NCBI GenBank assembly: GCA_016721945.1
Contig: JADKHC010000010.1
Location: 1 to 64,000, forward strand
DNA length: 64,000 nt
Reading direction: 5' to 3'
From: Verrucomicrobiota bacterium
GTDB taxonomy: Bacteria > Verrucomicrobiota > Verrucomicrobiia > Opitutales > Opitutaceae
The notes under the pieces are model-generated. The model searched no databases. It worked only from the letters and a program-made list of their open reading frames with translations, and was not told the origin of the DNA. Below are positions 46,433 through 54,835 of this stretch, in pieces. The position numbers and the translations under genes are program-made. Position 1 is the stretch's first letter. Each line of letters starts with the position of its first letter.

Positions 46433-47199
46433 CGACTTCCGCTACCCATCTCGTCCTTATCCCGAGTTATAACACCGGGCCGCGCCTGCTCGCGACGGTG
46501 AAGGAGGCGCTTGGTTTCTGGCAACCGGTTTTGGTCGTGATCGATGCCAGTACGGATGGCAGTGAAAACGCCGTGGTGGAACTTGCCCGGAGCGAGCCAG
46601 CTCTGCGCGTGATTATCCTTCCACGAAACGGCGGCAAAGGTGCTGCTGTGCTCGCGGGATCGGAGCTGGCCCAACGCGAAGGGTTCACCCACGCGCTCGT
46701 GATGGATGCCGATGGCCAACATCCGGCCGATCGCATCGTTGACTTCATGCAGGCTTCGCTTGGCACTCCGTCCGCGCTGGTGCTGGGACGTCCGGTGTTC
46801 GGGCCGGAAGCGCCATTGGTTCGGCTCAAGGGTCGGCGGATCAGCGTGAATCTTGTGCGTTGGGAAATTTTCGGTCCAGGCATTGACGATCCGCTTTACG
46901 GCTTTCGCGTGTATCCTCTCGCAGCGCTTGTCCGCGTGCTGGAGAGCACGTGGGGCGCACGGCGTTACGATTTCGATCCAGAAGTTGCTGTGCGTTTGTA
47001 CTGGGGCGGCGTTCCAACCCTGAATATCCCAGCGTCCTGTCGCTACCTCTCGCGCGCCGAGGGCGGTGTATCTCATTTCCACTACGTTCGCGATAATGTG
47101 CGCATGGTTTGGCTGCACATGCGCTTAATCACCGAGTTGGTCTTGTGGCGTTGGTTCGGACTCTGGCGCCGCCGTCGCGCAACTTCCCTCAAAAAATGA
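46429..47199 (+). CDS. family 2 glycosyltransferase
   Basis: The 256-residue GT2 protein has LIPSYNTGPRL, LVVIDASTDGSEN, PRNGGKGAAVLAGSELA and the metal-binding VMDADGQHP, then GFRVYPLAAL. No C-terminal multi-membrane domain, so it is a simple dolichol-phosphate-mannose-synthase-like type. It may glycosylate the pigment lipid. Overlaps its neighbours by ATGA at both ends. Confidence 0.88.
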   Translation: MTTSATHLVLIPSYNTGPRLLATVKEALGFWQPVLVVIDASTDGSENAVVELARSEPALRVIILPRNGGKGAAVLAGSELAQREGFTHALVMDADGQHPADRIVDFMQASLGTPSALVLGRPVFGPEAPLVRLKGRRISVNLVRWEIFGPGIDDPLYGFRVYPLAALVRVLESTWGARRYDFDPEVAVRLYWGGVPTLNIPASCRYLSRAEGGVSHFHYVRDNVRMVWLHMRLITELVLWRWFGLWRRRRATSLKK

Positions 47200-47858
47200 A
47201 TAGCCGCTGCCGATTGGTTCTTCTCTTTCTGCTTATACCCGTCCTTTGTCTGGCCACGGAAGAACCCACGTCTTTGGCCGCAGCCGGTCCACGCGTGGAA
47301 ATCACCAACGCGGGGGCGGAGTGGCAGACGTTGTTCGACAAACTCGCAGCACAGGGCGCCGTTTTTTCCCACTTTACCGAGAATCGTTGGTTCCCCTTTA
47401 AGAAAATTCCGGTCGTGCTTAAGGGCGAGATGCGGATGGCTCCTGGTCGTGGCATGAGCCTGCGTTATACGCAGCCGGAGAACCGCACAATCATCATGGA
47501 TGAACGCGGACTTTTGCTGCGCGACGATCGTGGGCGCAGTCGCGAAGTGCCGCCCGATCCTCGTGCGGTCAGCGTCAATGCCGCGCTTCTGCCCGTGCTG
47601 CGTTTCGATCAAAAAGAACTCGATAAAGTGTTTTTCCTCCGTGCCGTGCGCGTGGAAAAGGCTTGGCGTCTTGATTTCGAACCGCGCGATCCGGCTTTGG
47701 TCCGCATGATCGGTCAGATCATCGTCTGGGGTGAGGACGAAAAAATCCGCCTGCTCGAATTTCGCCGCTCGAATTCGCAGCGGATTGAAATCGTCATCGA
47801 CGATTCGCAGATCGGTGTCGTGTTTTCGGCGGACGAGTTGAAACAGTTTTTCCGCTAA
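47196..47858 (+). CDS. LolA-like periplasmic lipid carrier protein
   Basis: The 220-residue product has a signal peptide (residues 1-23), then a beta-rich body with FSHFTENRWFPFKKIPVVLKGEM, LRYTQPENRTIIMDERGLLLRDD and WRLDFEPRDPALVRMIGQI. This layout fits the LolA-like outer-membrane lipoprotein carriers found in aryl polyene clusters, which are thought to ferry the product across the periplasm. It starts in the GT2 stop (ATGA). Confidence 0.72.
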   Translation: MNSRCRLVLLFLLIPVLCLATEEPTSLAAAGPRVEITNAGAEWQTLFDKLAAQGAVFSHFTENRWFPFKKIPVVLKGEMRMAPGRGMSLRYTQPENRTIIMDERGLLLRDDRGRSREVPPDPRAVSVNAALLPVLRFDQKELDKVFFLRAVRVEKAWRLDFEPRDPALVRMIGQIIVWGEDEKIRLLEFRRSNSQRIEIVIDDSQIGVVFSADELKQFFR

Positions 47859-47864
47859 CACCGC

Positions 47865-50204
47865 ATGTCCTTCTTTCGTCAAAAATGGTTTATCCGACTG
47901 GCGCTCGCCGTGCTGGCCATTGCCGGTTTGTCGTGGTTATCGCAGCTGGACTACAATCAAAAGATATCTTCCAACATCCTCGATCTTGTCCCCTCTGATG
48001 AGCGCGCGCCTGAGCTTGCCCTTACGCGTGAACTGGCCAGCGAAGTGCAGTCCCGGGTGGCATTGTTTGCCCTCGACTTACCGGCTGGTTCTGACCGGCG
48101 TGCGGCGGCAACGGAGGCGTTTATGCGGTCCTTGCGCGATGCACCTGCTTTTGCCGAGGCAGTTTCATTACAGGATACCGCAGCACGCGATACTTTGGGG
48201 CGTCAGGTTTTCCAACAGCGATTCGATTTATTGCTGCCGGGCTGGTTGGAGTCGAACTGGCTGGAGTATGCGGCGGGTGACAAGAGTCAGTCCTGGGAGG
48301 AATGGCTGGCCGAGCGCACGGTGATTCGATTGCAAAACTTTCTGAGTACGCCGGAGGCGCTGGGTTTCCAGGATATACTTCCAGCTGATCCACTTTTGCT
48401 GCTGCCGGGGTTGGTTGGTTCGGTTCAGGGCCTGGATAATCCCGCGTCAACCGACGGCGCTGGCCCGGTCCTGGTGTGGGCTCGCACGAGCGGTTCTCCG
48501 TGGAAAGAGGAAGGGCAGCAGCCGGTTTTTGCGGCGGTGAAGCAAGCGCAGGCAGCGGCGCAAATCGAAGCGCCTGGGATGAAACTACGCTGGGTGTCGA
48601 TTGGTCGCTTTGCGGGAGAAAACCGGGCGCGTATCGAGCAGGAATTGTCTGGATTAAATCTACTTTCACTCGCGGCGGTGATGGGCATTGCGGCGCTTTG
48701 CCTCAAGCGTGTGTTTAAGGCTTTGCATCTCGCACCGGTCATGCTCGGTGGTCTGCTCGGCGCGTGGGTAGCGACGACGCTCGTCTTTGACCGCGTGCAT
48801 GTACTGGTTTTTGTGGTGGGCTCGCTGCTGGGTGGTGTGGCGGTAGACTATGGTTTTTATCTTTATCTTCAACCGCCCGCGTTTCCCGACGAACCCTATC
48901 GCTCGAAGGTGCGGCGGCTGATCAAACCGCTGCTCTCAAGCGCGCTGACGACGGTCATAGGTTTTTCACTTCTGCTGTTTTCTGAACTGCCGCTCATTCG
49001 ACAGCTCGGCGTGTTTGTGAGCGCCGGTTTACTGAGTGCTCTTGCGACCGCCTTGCTCTGGTTTGCTCAGATCAAGACTCCGTTCATGCAGACACGAGGC
49101 TTTGCGAGCGTTCGCTTTTCGGGAGATCGTCCACGCGTCCGCTTGGTGGCGCGAGGACTGATCGTTGTTGGTGTGCTTGTGGCTGTCGGTGGCCCGTGGT
49201 TGTTGAAATGGCGCGACAATATTCGTGAACTGGAAATCCCGACGCCCGAGTTGCAGGCTGAAGCGACCGAGGTGCGTGCCCTGTTCGGAGACAGCTCAGA
49301 CCGCACACTCTATATTACACGCGGTCGCGATCTGGCTGAAGCGCGTGCGGCACTGGCGCGTTTTTCCACCTGGCATGCGAAGGAGCATCCGGGTGTGACG
49401 CTGGCTTCGATCGGCAACGCAGTGCCGACAGCGTCTGAATGGCAAATGTTGCCCGAACGGATTGGCGGTATGGAGAAGTTCGTTCCCGCGTTGCAGGCAG
49501 CGCTTGAGCGCCATGGATTCGACGCGGCGGCTTTTGGGCCGTTTTTCAACGACTGGCAGGTTTGGCGTTCGGCACCTCGGTCTTCGTATGACGAGGTGGG
49601 CGCCCGGCTTGTGGGTGCGTTGCACGGACCGATGCAGATGATGGCCTCGATCGGGCCGGACCGTTGTTGGTTCTTTAGCGTTGCGAACCATTCTTCGGTG
49701 GGTGAGCCGCCTGCCGATACCGGCACGGTGGGTGTGTCCGGCTTGGAGAATATGAACCAACTGTTCGGCCGTTATCGGGTGTCGGCGTTGCGACTCAGCG
49801 CTTGGGGCTTGGGACTGGTTGGACTCAGCATGCTGGTGCTCTACGGCCCGTGGCGTGGGGCGAAGATTTTCTCGCTGCCGTTGGGCTCGTGCCTGTTTGC
49901 CTTTGGCCTGCTTGGGGTGATGGGGCAGACGTTGAATCTCTTTCACCTGCTTGGTGCTTTTCTGGGTGTTTGCCTCAGCCACAACTACGCCATTTTCACT
50001 GCGGAGAACGCCGCTCGCGGAGAGGAACAGCCGCCATCGATCCGCCTTTCCGCGCTGACTACGGCGGCATCGTTTGGTATGCTCGCGCTTAGTGAGATTC
50101 CGGTGGTCAAAGCGCTCGGCACGACCGTCGCGCTCATCGTGGTGACTGCTTTGGTCGCGGTCGAACTCGTGCCACTCGCGCGCCGACCACTTTTATCCAA
50201 ATGA
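47865..50204 (+). CDS. MMPL/RND-type exporter
   Basis: The 779-residue protein has two halves, each with a large periplasmic domain and about five or six membrane segments: first at about 6-25 then 260-400, again at 640-770. AVDYGFYLYL, LLSSALTTVIGFSLLLFSELP and SLGMLALSEIP-like repeats match MMPL exporters for lipids and hydrophobic molecules. Following the LolA-like gene it is likely the inner-membrane exporter of the pigment lipid. Confidence 0.85.
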   Translation: MSFFRQKWFIRLALAVLAIAGLSWLSQLDYNQKISSNILDLVPSDERAPELALTRELASEVQSRVALFALDLPAGSDRRAAATEAFMRSLRDAPAFAEAVSLQDTAARDTLGRQVFQQRFDLLLPGWLESNWLEYAAGDKSQSWEEWLAERTVIRLQNFLSTPEALGFQDILPADPLLLLPGLVGSVQGLDNPASTDGAGPVLVWARTSGSPWKEEGQQPVFAAVKQAQAAAQIEAPGMKLRWVSIGRFAGENRARIEQELSGLNLLSLAAVMGIAALCLKRVFKALHLAPVMLGGLLGAWVATTLVFDRVHVLVFVVGSLLGGVAVDYGFYLYLQPPAFPDEPYRSKVRRLIKPLLSSALTTVIGFSLLLFSELPLIRQLGVFVSAGLLSALATALLWFAQIKTPFMQTRGFASVRFSGDRPRVRLVARGLIVVGVLVAVGGPWLLKWRDNIRELEIPTPELQAEATEVRALFGDSSDRTLYITRGRDLAEARAALARFSTWHAKEHPGVTLASIGNAVPTASEWQMLPERIGGMEKFVPALQAALERHGFDAAAFGPFFNDWQVWRSAPRSSYDEVGARLVGALHGPMQMMASIGPDRCWFFSVANHSSVGEPPADTGTVGVSGLENMNQLFGRYRVSALRLSAWGLGLVGLSMLVLYGPWRGAKIFSLPLGSCLFAFGLLGVMGQTLNLFHLLGAFLGVCLSHNYAIFTAENAARGEEQPPSIRLSALTTAASFGMLALSEIPVVKALGTTVALIVVTALVAVELVPLARRPLLSK

Positions 50205-50438
50205 TGACCAAGCAGCGTAAAAGATGTATCCGTCGTCGCATACGCGAGTGTGAGACTTCTCCAGCGCCGCGCGCAGTCCTCAGCATGGGTGAAATGCCCC
50301 GGGGATTTCTTGCTGGTGAGTTGCGAGTTTAACCTCCTGTGTTAGCCTCATTGACCCGATAAAAATTTCCGCCATCGATATTTCGCCAACGCCTTTATTG
50401 TCCATCAGTTTTTACCGTTCTCGTCCGCAGCTTCCTGC

Positions 50439-51869
50439 ATGATCTCACTGCCATTGTCCTCAACTCCCAAAGTCCTTTTGATTAACCTCAATCGCTACGC
50501 ACAGCCGTACGCGGTTTATCCATTGGGGCTGGCGTATCTTTCGGGGTCGTTGCGTACCCAAGGTTTCGATACGAAGACGTGGGATGCACTTTTTCCCGAG
50601 GGCACGCTGGAGGAATGCATCGCGACCTACCGGCCTGATTATGTGGGCTTGTCGCTGCGTAACATCGATAACGTTCAGTGTCACAGTCCGAAATCTTTCA
50701 TTCACGATCTGCTCGAAAATTGTTGGCGTATCCGCTCTGCCACGACAGTGCCACTGATTCTTGGCGGCAGCGCGTTCTCAGTTTTCCCCAAGGAACTTTT
50801 TGAGTTGACCAAGGTGGACTACGGCATCGAAGGCGAGGGCGAGGAGATGCTGACCCGGCTGCTGTGCGCGTTGCAGAACAAGACTGGTTTCGACGGACTC
50901 TCCGGCCTTGTTTGCCGCAATGAGGATGGTTCGGTGCGGCATATCCCGCGAAGTCCCTCTGACGCGATTTTCACTTCCGAGCCGTATCACGATGCGACGT
51001 TGCTGAAGGCCTATGTTGGCCACGGATCGCTGCCCGGAGTGCAGACGCAGCGCGGGTGCCCGTTGAAATGTTGTTATTGCACGTATCCTTTGATCGAGGG
51101 CAAACGCAGTCGTTATCGCACCGGTGCCGAGGTGGTGGCTGAGTTTCGCCGCCTGGCCGAGCTCGGCGTGAAGTACACGTTTATCGTCGATTCGGTTTTC
51201 AACACCCGGCCCGATCATGTGCGCGACGTTTGCTCGGAGATGATCAAGGCCAAGACCGGTATCGAGTGGGAATGTTTTCTACGGCCGAGCCGACAGATCA
51301 CGCGCGATGTGATGGAGATGATGCGCGATGCCGGGTTGCGCCATGTGGAGTTTGGTTCGGATAGTTTTTCCGATCCTGTACTCAAGCGTTACGGCAAGAG
51401 TTTCAATTTTCAGGAAATCGAGGGCGTCAGCCAGCTCGCTCAGGACCTGAAGATGAACTACAGCCACTTCCTAATTCTCGGCGGCCCGGGCGAAACACCG
51501 GAGACGCTGGAGGAAACGATCGCCCGCGCCGGGACGTTGGGTGGCGCTTACTATTTTGCGACGATCGGCATGCGCGTATATCCGGGCACGCCGTTGTGGC
51601 GGGAGATCAATCCGGAAAAGAACGGCGAGAAGCCGTCGGATTTTCTGGTGGAACCGCGGTTCTACCTCGCGCCCGATTTCAAGGTCGACACGCTTTACCA
51701 AAAACTGAACGCGCTGCGATTGCAGTGTAACAACTGGATCATTGGAGATCCGCCGCCGGACTTTTTGGTGACCGTGGAAAAACTCCGGAAACGTGGCGTT
51801 CAGGGTCCGATGTGGGAATACGTCGAGCTGCTGCAACGTTACGAAGCGATGCAAGCCGGGGTGAAGTAG
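50439..51869 (+). CDS. B12-binding radical-SAM protein, lipid-type
   Basis: The 476-residue enzyme has an N-terminal cobalamin-binding region (PKVLLINLNRYAQPYAVYP, YLSGSLRTQGFDTKTWDAL), and a radical-SAM core with the iron-sulfur motif RGCPLKCCYCTYP near residue 205 (CxxxCxxC), then ILGGPGETPETLEETI. Related proteins occur with unusual lipid clusters such as ladderane-type ones; that relation is from memory. A 234-base gap separates it from the exporter, so it may be its own unit. It is a different family from the decayed radical-SAM gene at 41821. Confidence 0.82.
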   Translation: MISLPLSSTPKVLLINLNRYAQPYAVYPLGLAYLSGSLRTQGFDTKTWDALFPEGTLEECIATYRPDYVGLSLRNIDNVQCHSPKSFIHDLLENCWRIRSATTVPLILGGSAFSVFPKELFELTKVDYGIEGEGEEMLTRLLCALQNKTGFDGLSGLVCRNEDGSVRHIPRSPSDAIFTSEPYHDATLLKAYVGHGSLPGVQTQRGCPLKCCYCTYPLIEGKRSRYRTGAEVVAEFRRLAELGVKYTFIVDSVFNTRPDHVRDVCSEMIKAKTGIEWECFLRPSRQITRDVMEMMRDAGLRHVEFGSDSFSDPVLKRYGKSFNFQEIEGVSQLAQDLKMNYSHFLILGGPGETPETLEETIARAGTLGGAYYFATIGMRVYPGTPLWREINPEKNGEKPSDFLVEPRFYLAPDFKVDTLYQKLNALRLQCNNWIIGDPPPDFLVTVEKLRKRGVQGPMWEYVELLQRYEAMQAGVK

Positions 51870-51892
51870 GGCGCGGGCTCCATGCTATTTCT

Positions 51893-51929
51893 CCGTTCAA
51901 ACGTATAATAACATCCGGCGTTTGAACGG
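51893..51929 (+). repeat. stem-loop with 11-bp arms and TATAATAAC loop
   Basis: CCGTTCAAACG (51893-51903) pairs perfectly with CGTTTGAACGG (51919-51929) around a TATAATAACATCCGG loop. A degraded copy with the same ATAATAAC-N-TCTGACGCTTGG centre is found at about 57260-57296. It follows the radical-SAM gene and may act as a terminator or be a repetitive element. Confidence 0.55.
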
Positions 51930-51988
51930 TAGGGATGGCCAGCCTTGGCCGTCCGGTTGGATTTGAGTGGTAGGCAGGCATAGCTTAC

Positions 51989-52009
51989 GGACGACCCGGC
52001 GGGTCGTCC
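51989..52009. repeat. GC-rich palindrome
   Basis: GGACGACCC and GGGTCGTCC flank a GGC loop, forming a 9-bp hairpin. Such short GC palindromes are dispersed repeats in many genomes of this kind. Confidence 0.5.
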
Positions 52010-52090
52010 CTACCTCCAATCACAAGACAGCAGAAGTATTATCAGAGACGTTGATCTTGAAAAAATAGCGTCGCCGCTTTTCAGGAATTG

Positions 52091-52240
52091 TTTCACGCAA
52101 AGGCGCAGAGCCGCAAAGGAGAGGAAGAGGTGCAGGAGTTATAGTTCCGGAATTTGCATCAGCGGCTCCAAGAGGAGAACTTCGCCATAACCACCATGCG
52201 TGAAAAGCTTCTGGCTTTGCGCCTCGGCGCTTTGCGTGAG
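52091..52240. repeat. inverted GCAAAGGCGCAGAG-type repeats
   Basis: CGCAAAGGCGCAGAGCCGC starts at 52096 and its near-inverse CTTTGCGCCTCGGCGCTTTG starts at 52215, about 120 bp apart. A related TCTCGCAGAGACGCG-type piece is in the tail of prfA at 55929-55960. The stretch from 51870 to 52410 otherwise shows no gene. Confidence 0.5.
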
Positions 52241-52410
52241 CTTTCTGTTTCGCTGATCCAGATCACGGGTGCTGCAAAATACTAACCTTAACCGCTCTGG
52301 TTTCGCGGGGAGTCGAGCCAGTTGTCTCTGACCTGTAAAAATTTGCCGCAGGGTTGCATGAACCTTTGTTCCTGCTAGCTGTCTGGAACCCACCGCATCC
52401 AGCGATTTTA

Positions 52411-53016
52411 ATGAATACACGCACAAAACCAGGCGACAGGAGTAGGCTGGTAAATGCTGTTGGCGCGAGCGCGATGGCGAACGAACTAGGTGCAAGGTTT
52501 TCGTCGTTTTCTTGGTTCTGTGGATTAGTTGCTTTTGTGACGCTGGGCTTGGCACCATCCGCGATGGCGTGGGAGCGTGGCGACGTGCTCGACGCCATTC
52601 ATCAGGTTGAGAATCCCAACAACTCCCTGCAAATCGGACGTCGCGGCGAGCTCGGGCCTTATCAAATTCGCCCTGTCGTCTGGAACACCTACTCGCAAAA
52701 ACCATTTTCGTTGGCGTCGGATCAGGCTGAGGCACTGCTGGTGGCCGAGTTGCACTTCGAATGGATCAAGCGCGGCTTGGTGCGCAACAAGCTCGAGGTG
52801 ACGCCGTACCACATCGGCCTCGTTTGGAACGCCGGCCTGCACGCGACAATCAACGGCCGTGCCTCCAATACGAGTAAGTACTACGCCGAACGTGTGGCCA
52901 ATTTAGTGGAGAGTAAGCAAGCCCCTCGGCCTGACGAGACAGCTGTCACCACTGCCGCCGAACTACCCGAGCCGCCCCAGGCTGAACGTTCAGAAGGTCT
53001 CAGGCGACGGCGCTAG
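52411..53016 (+). CDS. secreted lysozyme/transglycosylase-like protein
   Basis: The product has a signal peptide ending PSAMA, then a compact domain: DVLDAIHQVENPNN with a possible catalytic Glu, LGPYQIRPVVWNTYS, TPYHIGLVWNAGLHATIN and ASNTSKYYAERVANLV. The spacing of Glu, GPYQI and a late NAG segment resembles the lysozyme-like fold of lytic transglycosylases, so it may cut peptidoglycan in the periplasm. The start is uncertain: ATG 52411 or 52474 (MANELG), neither with a good ribosome site. A short charged tail ends the protein. Confidence 0.6.
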   Translation: MNTRTKPGDRSRLVNAVGASAMANELGARFSSFSWFCGLVAFVTLGLAPSAMAWERGDVLDAIHQVENPNNSLQIGRRGELGPYQIRPVVWNTYSQKPFSLASDQAEALLVAELHFEWIKRGLVRNKLEVTPYHIGLVWNAGLHATINGRASNTSKYYAERVANLVESKQAPRPDETAVTTAAELPEPPQAERSEGLRRRR

Positions 53017-53686
53017 ACGTTGCCTGAAGTGGGTGGGTTAGAAGGCGTTGGCTTGTCTGGCTTTTTGGAGGATTCGCTCAGTTCGTCGAGTTCCCAGATC
53101 CGCACAACCACTGTTTTGCGGCTTGAACTGAGGCAATCACTCCGCTGCACAATCCTTCGACATCTTATTTTCGGGAGCCCAAAAGTTCCTTCCGAGTAAT
53201 CACGGCATGATCATTCATCGCACCTTCGATCTCTACAGTTAATTCTTTGGGACCAAGGACCAAAGGCTAATTGTTGCAATCCTTTATCATTGCCTCGTTT
53301 GAACTGGTCCGTCACGTTCCTTCGAAATCTAATGAAGGTAACCTGGCAAATGCGTACCCGAAAGGCATTTCTGTCATTCCGCGATCAGCCGAACAGGGAC
53401 ATCTATTGCCCCGCGATCAACCTGACAAGCGTCAGTAAGTTTGTTCATTTTCTCGAACTGGGACTTATGCGGCCCTGGACCAACGAGGAACGAACCAGAG
53501 TTGGGCGCAAAGTCCGACGATTGAAGTTAGGGCAATACGACGGTTCATCTTTTTGGCGAATGAGGTGGTTATTCCGCCACTAAATTTCACAGCATGTGTT
53601 CACAGGTTAAAACCAAGCAGTGCGTTACGGTTTAAGAGGTAATTATTCTGTGCGACCAACGCCTTGATTTCCGGCGTGTTTTAAAA
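53017..53686. other. gene-poor intergenic region
   Basis: About 670 bases of lower-GC sequence. The best open frame (53290-53583, plus strand, 97 residues) has no family features, ribosome site or codon bias and I do not call it. No repeats or RNA gene were recognised. Confidence 0.4.
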
Positions 53687-54712
53687 TCACTCCAAAAACG
53701 ACGCCTGCTTCGGGCCTTTGCTGGCACGTTTGGCGGCTTCTTCTTCGGGGGTGGAATTCAGGTGTCGTGGCGGTCTGGATACGCGGGAGGCGACGGCGGC
53801 TTCTCGGTCGGCTACGATGCGGTCGCACATGCTGTGAATGTGGAGCTTCAACCAGTGCGACGTGCTGCTCGTCTCGGTATAATCGGCGGGGCCGTAGTGG
53901 TCGATGCGGCCGACTTGGCGCAGGCGGTCGTTTTGGGCGAACTCATCGGTTCGGGCTGGATTGTGTACGGCGTAGGCTTTTCCGCCGCCTTTTTTCACGA
54001 CGGAGAAACTCGGGATGTCGCTCGGACCATCCGCGATGTAGATCATATTCTGAAATGGTATGCGGCGGTCTTCGGGAGCGATGTTGGCGTTGACGTCGAT
54101 GGCCGGATTTTTGTTCGTGCCTTTGTTGATCTCGAAGAGCGCGCGGGTCTTGGTCGTGTTGTCGATGACCATGCTGATCTGCGCGATTTCGGCTTCAGCG
54201 GAGAGCTCCATTTCCTTTTGTTTTAGGAAGCCGGGTTGGAGTGGGTTCTCGATGAATTCGCAGCCCCAGATGTCTTCGACGAAGCTGGCGATGGCGCTGC
54301 CGTGGATCATCTCGGCGAGGCCGGTGCTCACGATGTAGTGCTCGAGCTGGATCTCGTGTTTGCGGTAAATTTCCTTTTCGGCGACGAAGCTTTTCGCGCG
54401 GTCAAAAAACTGCGGCAGGCCCGGGTAAAACTTAATCGAGGCGCCGCATTCGCGCAGGATTTTATTGTTCAACTTCGGCATGCTGCCGGCGAGAACGTAG
54501 GTGAGCAGGTGGTTGAGGTAGGCGATCTCGCTCGAAAGATGATAGCCGCGCTGGCGGTAGTGCTCGACCAAGCTGTTGGTCTCGGCCCAGAAGTTGGACT
54601 CGTTGACACCGTAGCGCCGGAAAAGCGGCGACTGCATGTATTCCGGGATTAGGGTCTTGTCGAAGTCCCAAATGCAGGCGATGATGTTCTGCGTGAAAAG
54701 CGTGGTAGCCAT
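53687..54712 (-). CDS. HAD-family hydrolase-like protein
   Basis: The 341-residue protein opens with IIACIWDFDKTLIPEYM, the HAD motif I (nucleophile Asp, DxDKT form), has GFLKQKEMEL in the middle and NMIYIADGPSDIPSF as the acidic motif IV. A helical cap region lies at about residues 30-130 and a charged disordered tail at the C-terminus. HAD enzymes of this size act on phosphoserine-like or lipid substrates; the substrate is unknown. It is divergent from prfA. Confidence 0.82.
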   Translation of the reverse strand: MATTLFTQNIIACIWDFDKTLIPEYMQSPLFRRYGVNESNFWAETNSLVEHYRQRGYHLSSEIAYLNHLLTYVLAGSMPKLNNKILRECGASIKFYPGLPQFFDRAKSFVAEKEIYRKHEIQLEHYIVSTGLAEMIHGSAIASFVEDIWGCEFIENPLQPGFLKQKEMELSAEAEIAQISMVIDNTTKTRALFEINKGTNKNPAIDVNANIAPEDRRIPFQNMIYIADGPSDIPSFSVVKKGGGKAYAVHNPARTDEFAQNDRLRQVGRIDHYGPADYTETSSTSHWLKLHIHSMCDRIVADREAAVASRVSRPPRHLNSTPEEEAAKRASKGPKQASFLE

Positions 54713-54835
54713 ATCGGATCAGCACCTCTAGGTAGAAGCGCCTGTCGTTTCGCCCAACCAAGCCGGATTGTGCCGCCTGCGCAATTCGCAAATCACCGCC
54801 TTCCCGCCCGCTTCCCGACTGCACCCGAATTTTTC

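Noticed and set aside
50291..50309. GAAATGCCCCGGGGATTTC hairpin as terminator after the exporter
   Set aside because: The arms pair only with a bulge and there is no T-run, and it lies 87 bases past the stop; not strong enough to call.
53290..53583. 97-codon open frame in the 53 kb gap
   Set aside because: No ribosome site, no codon bias like the neighbours and no recognisable motif.
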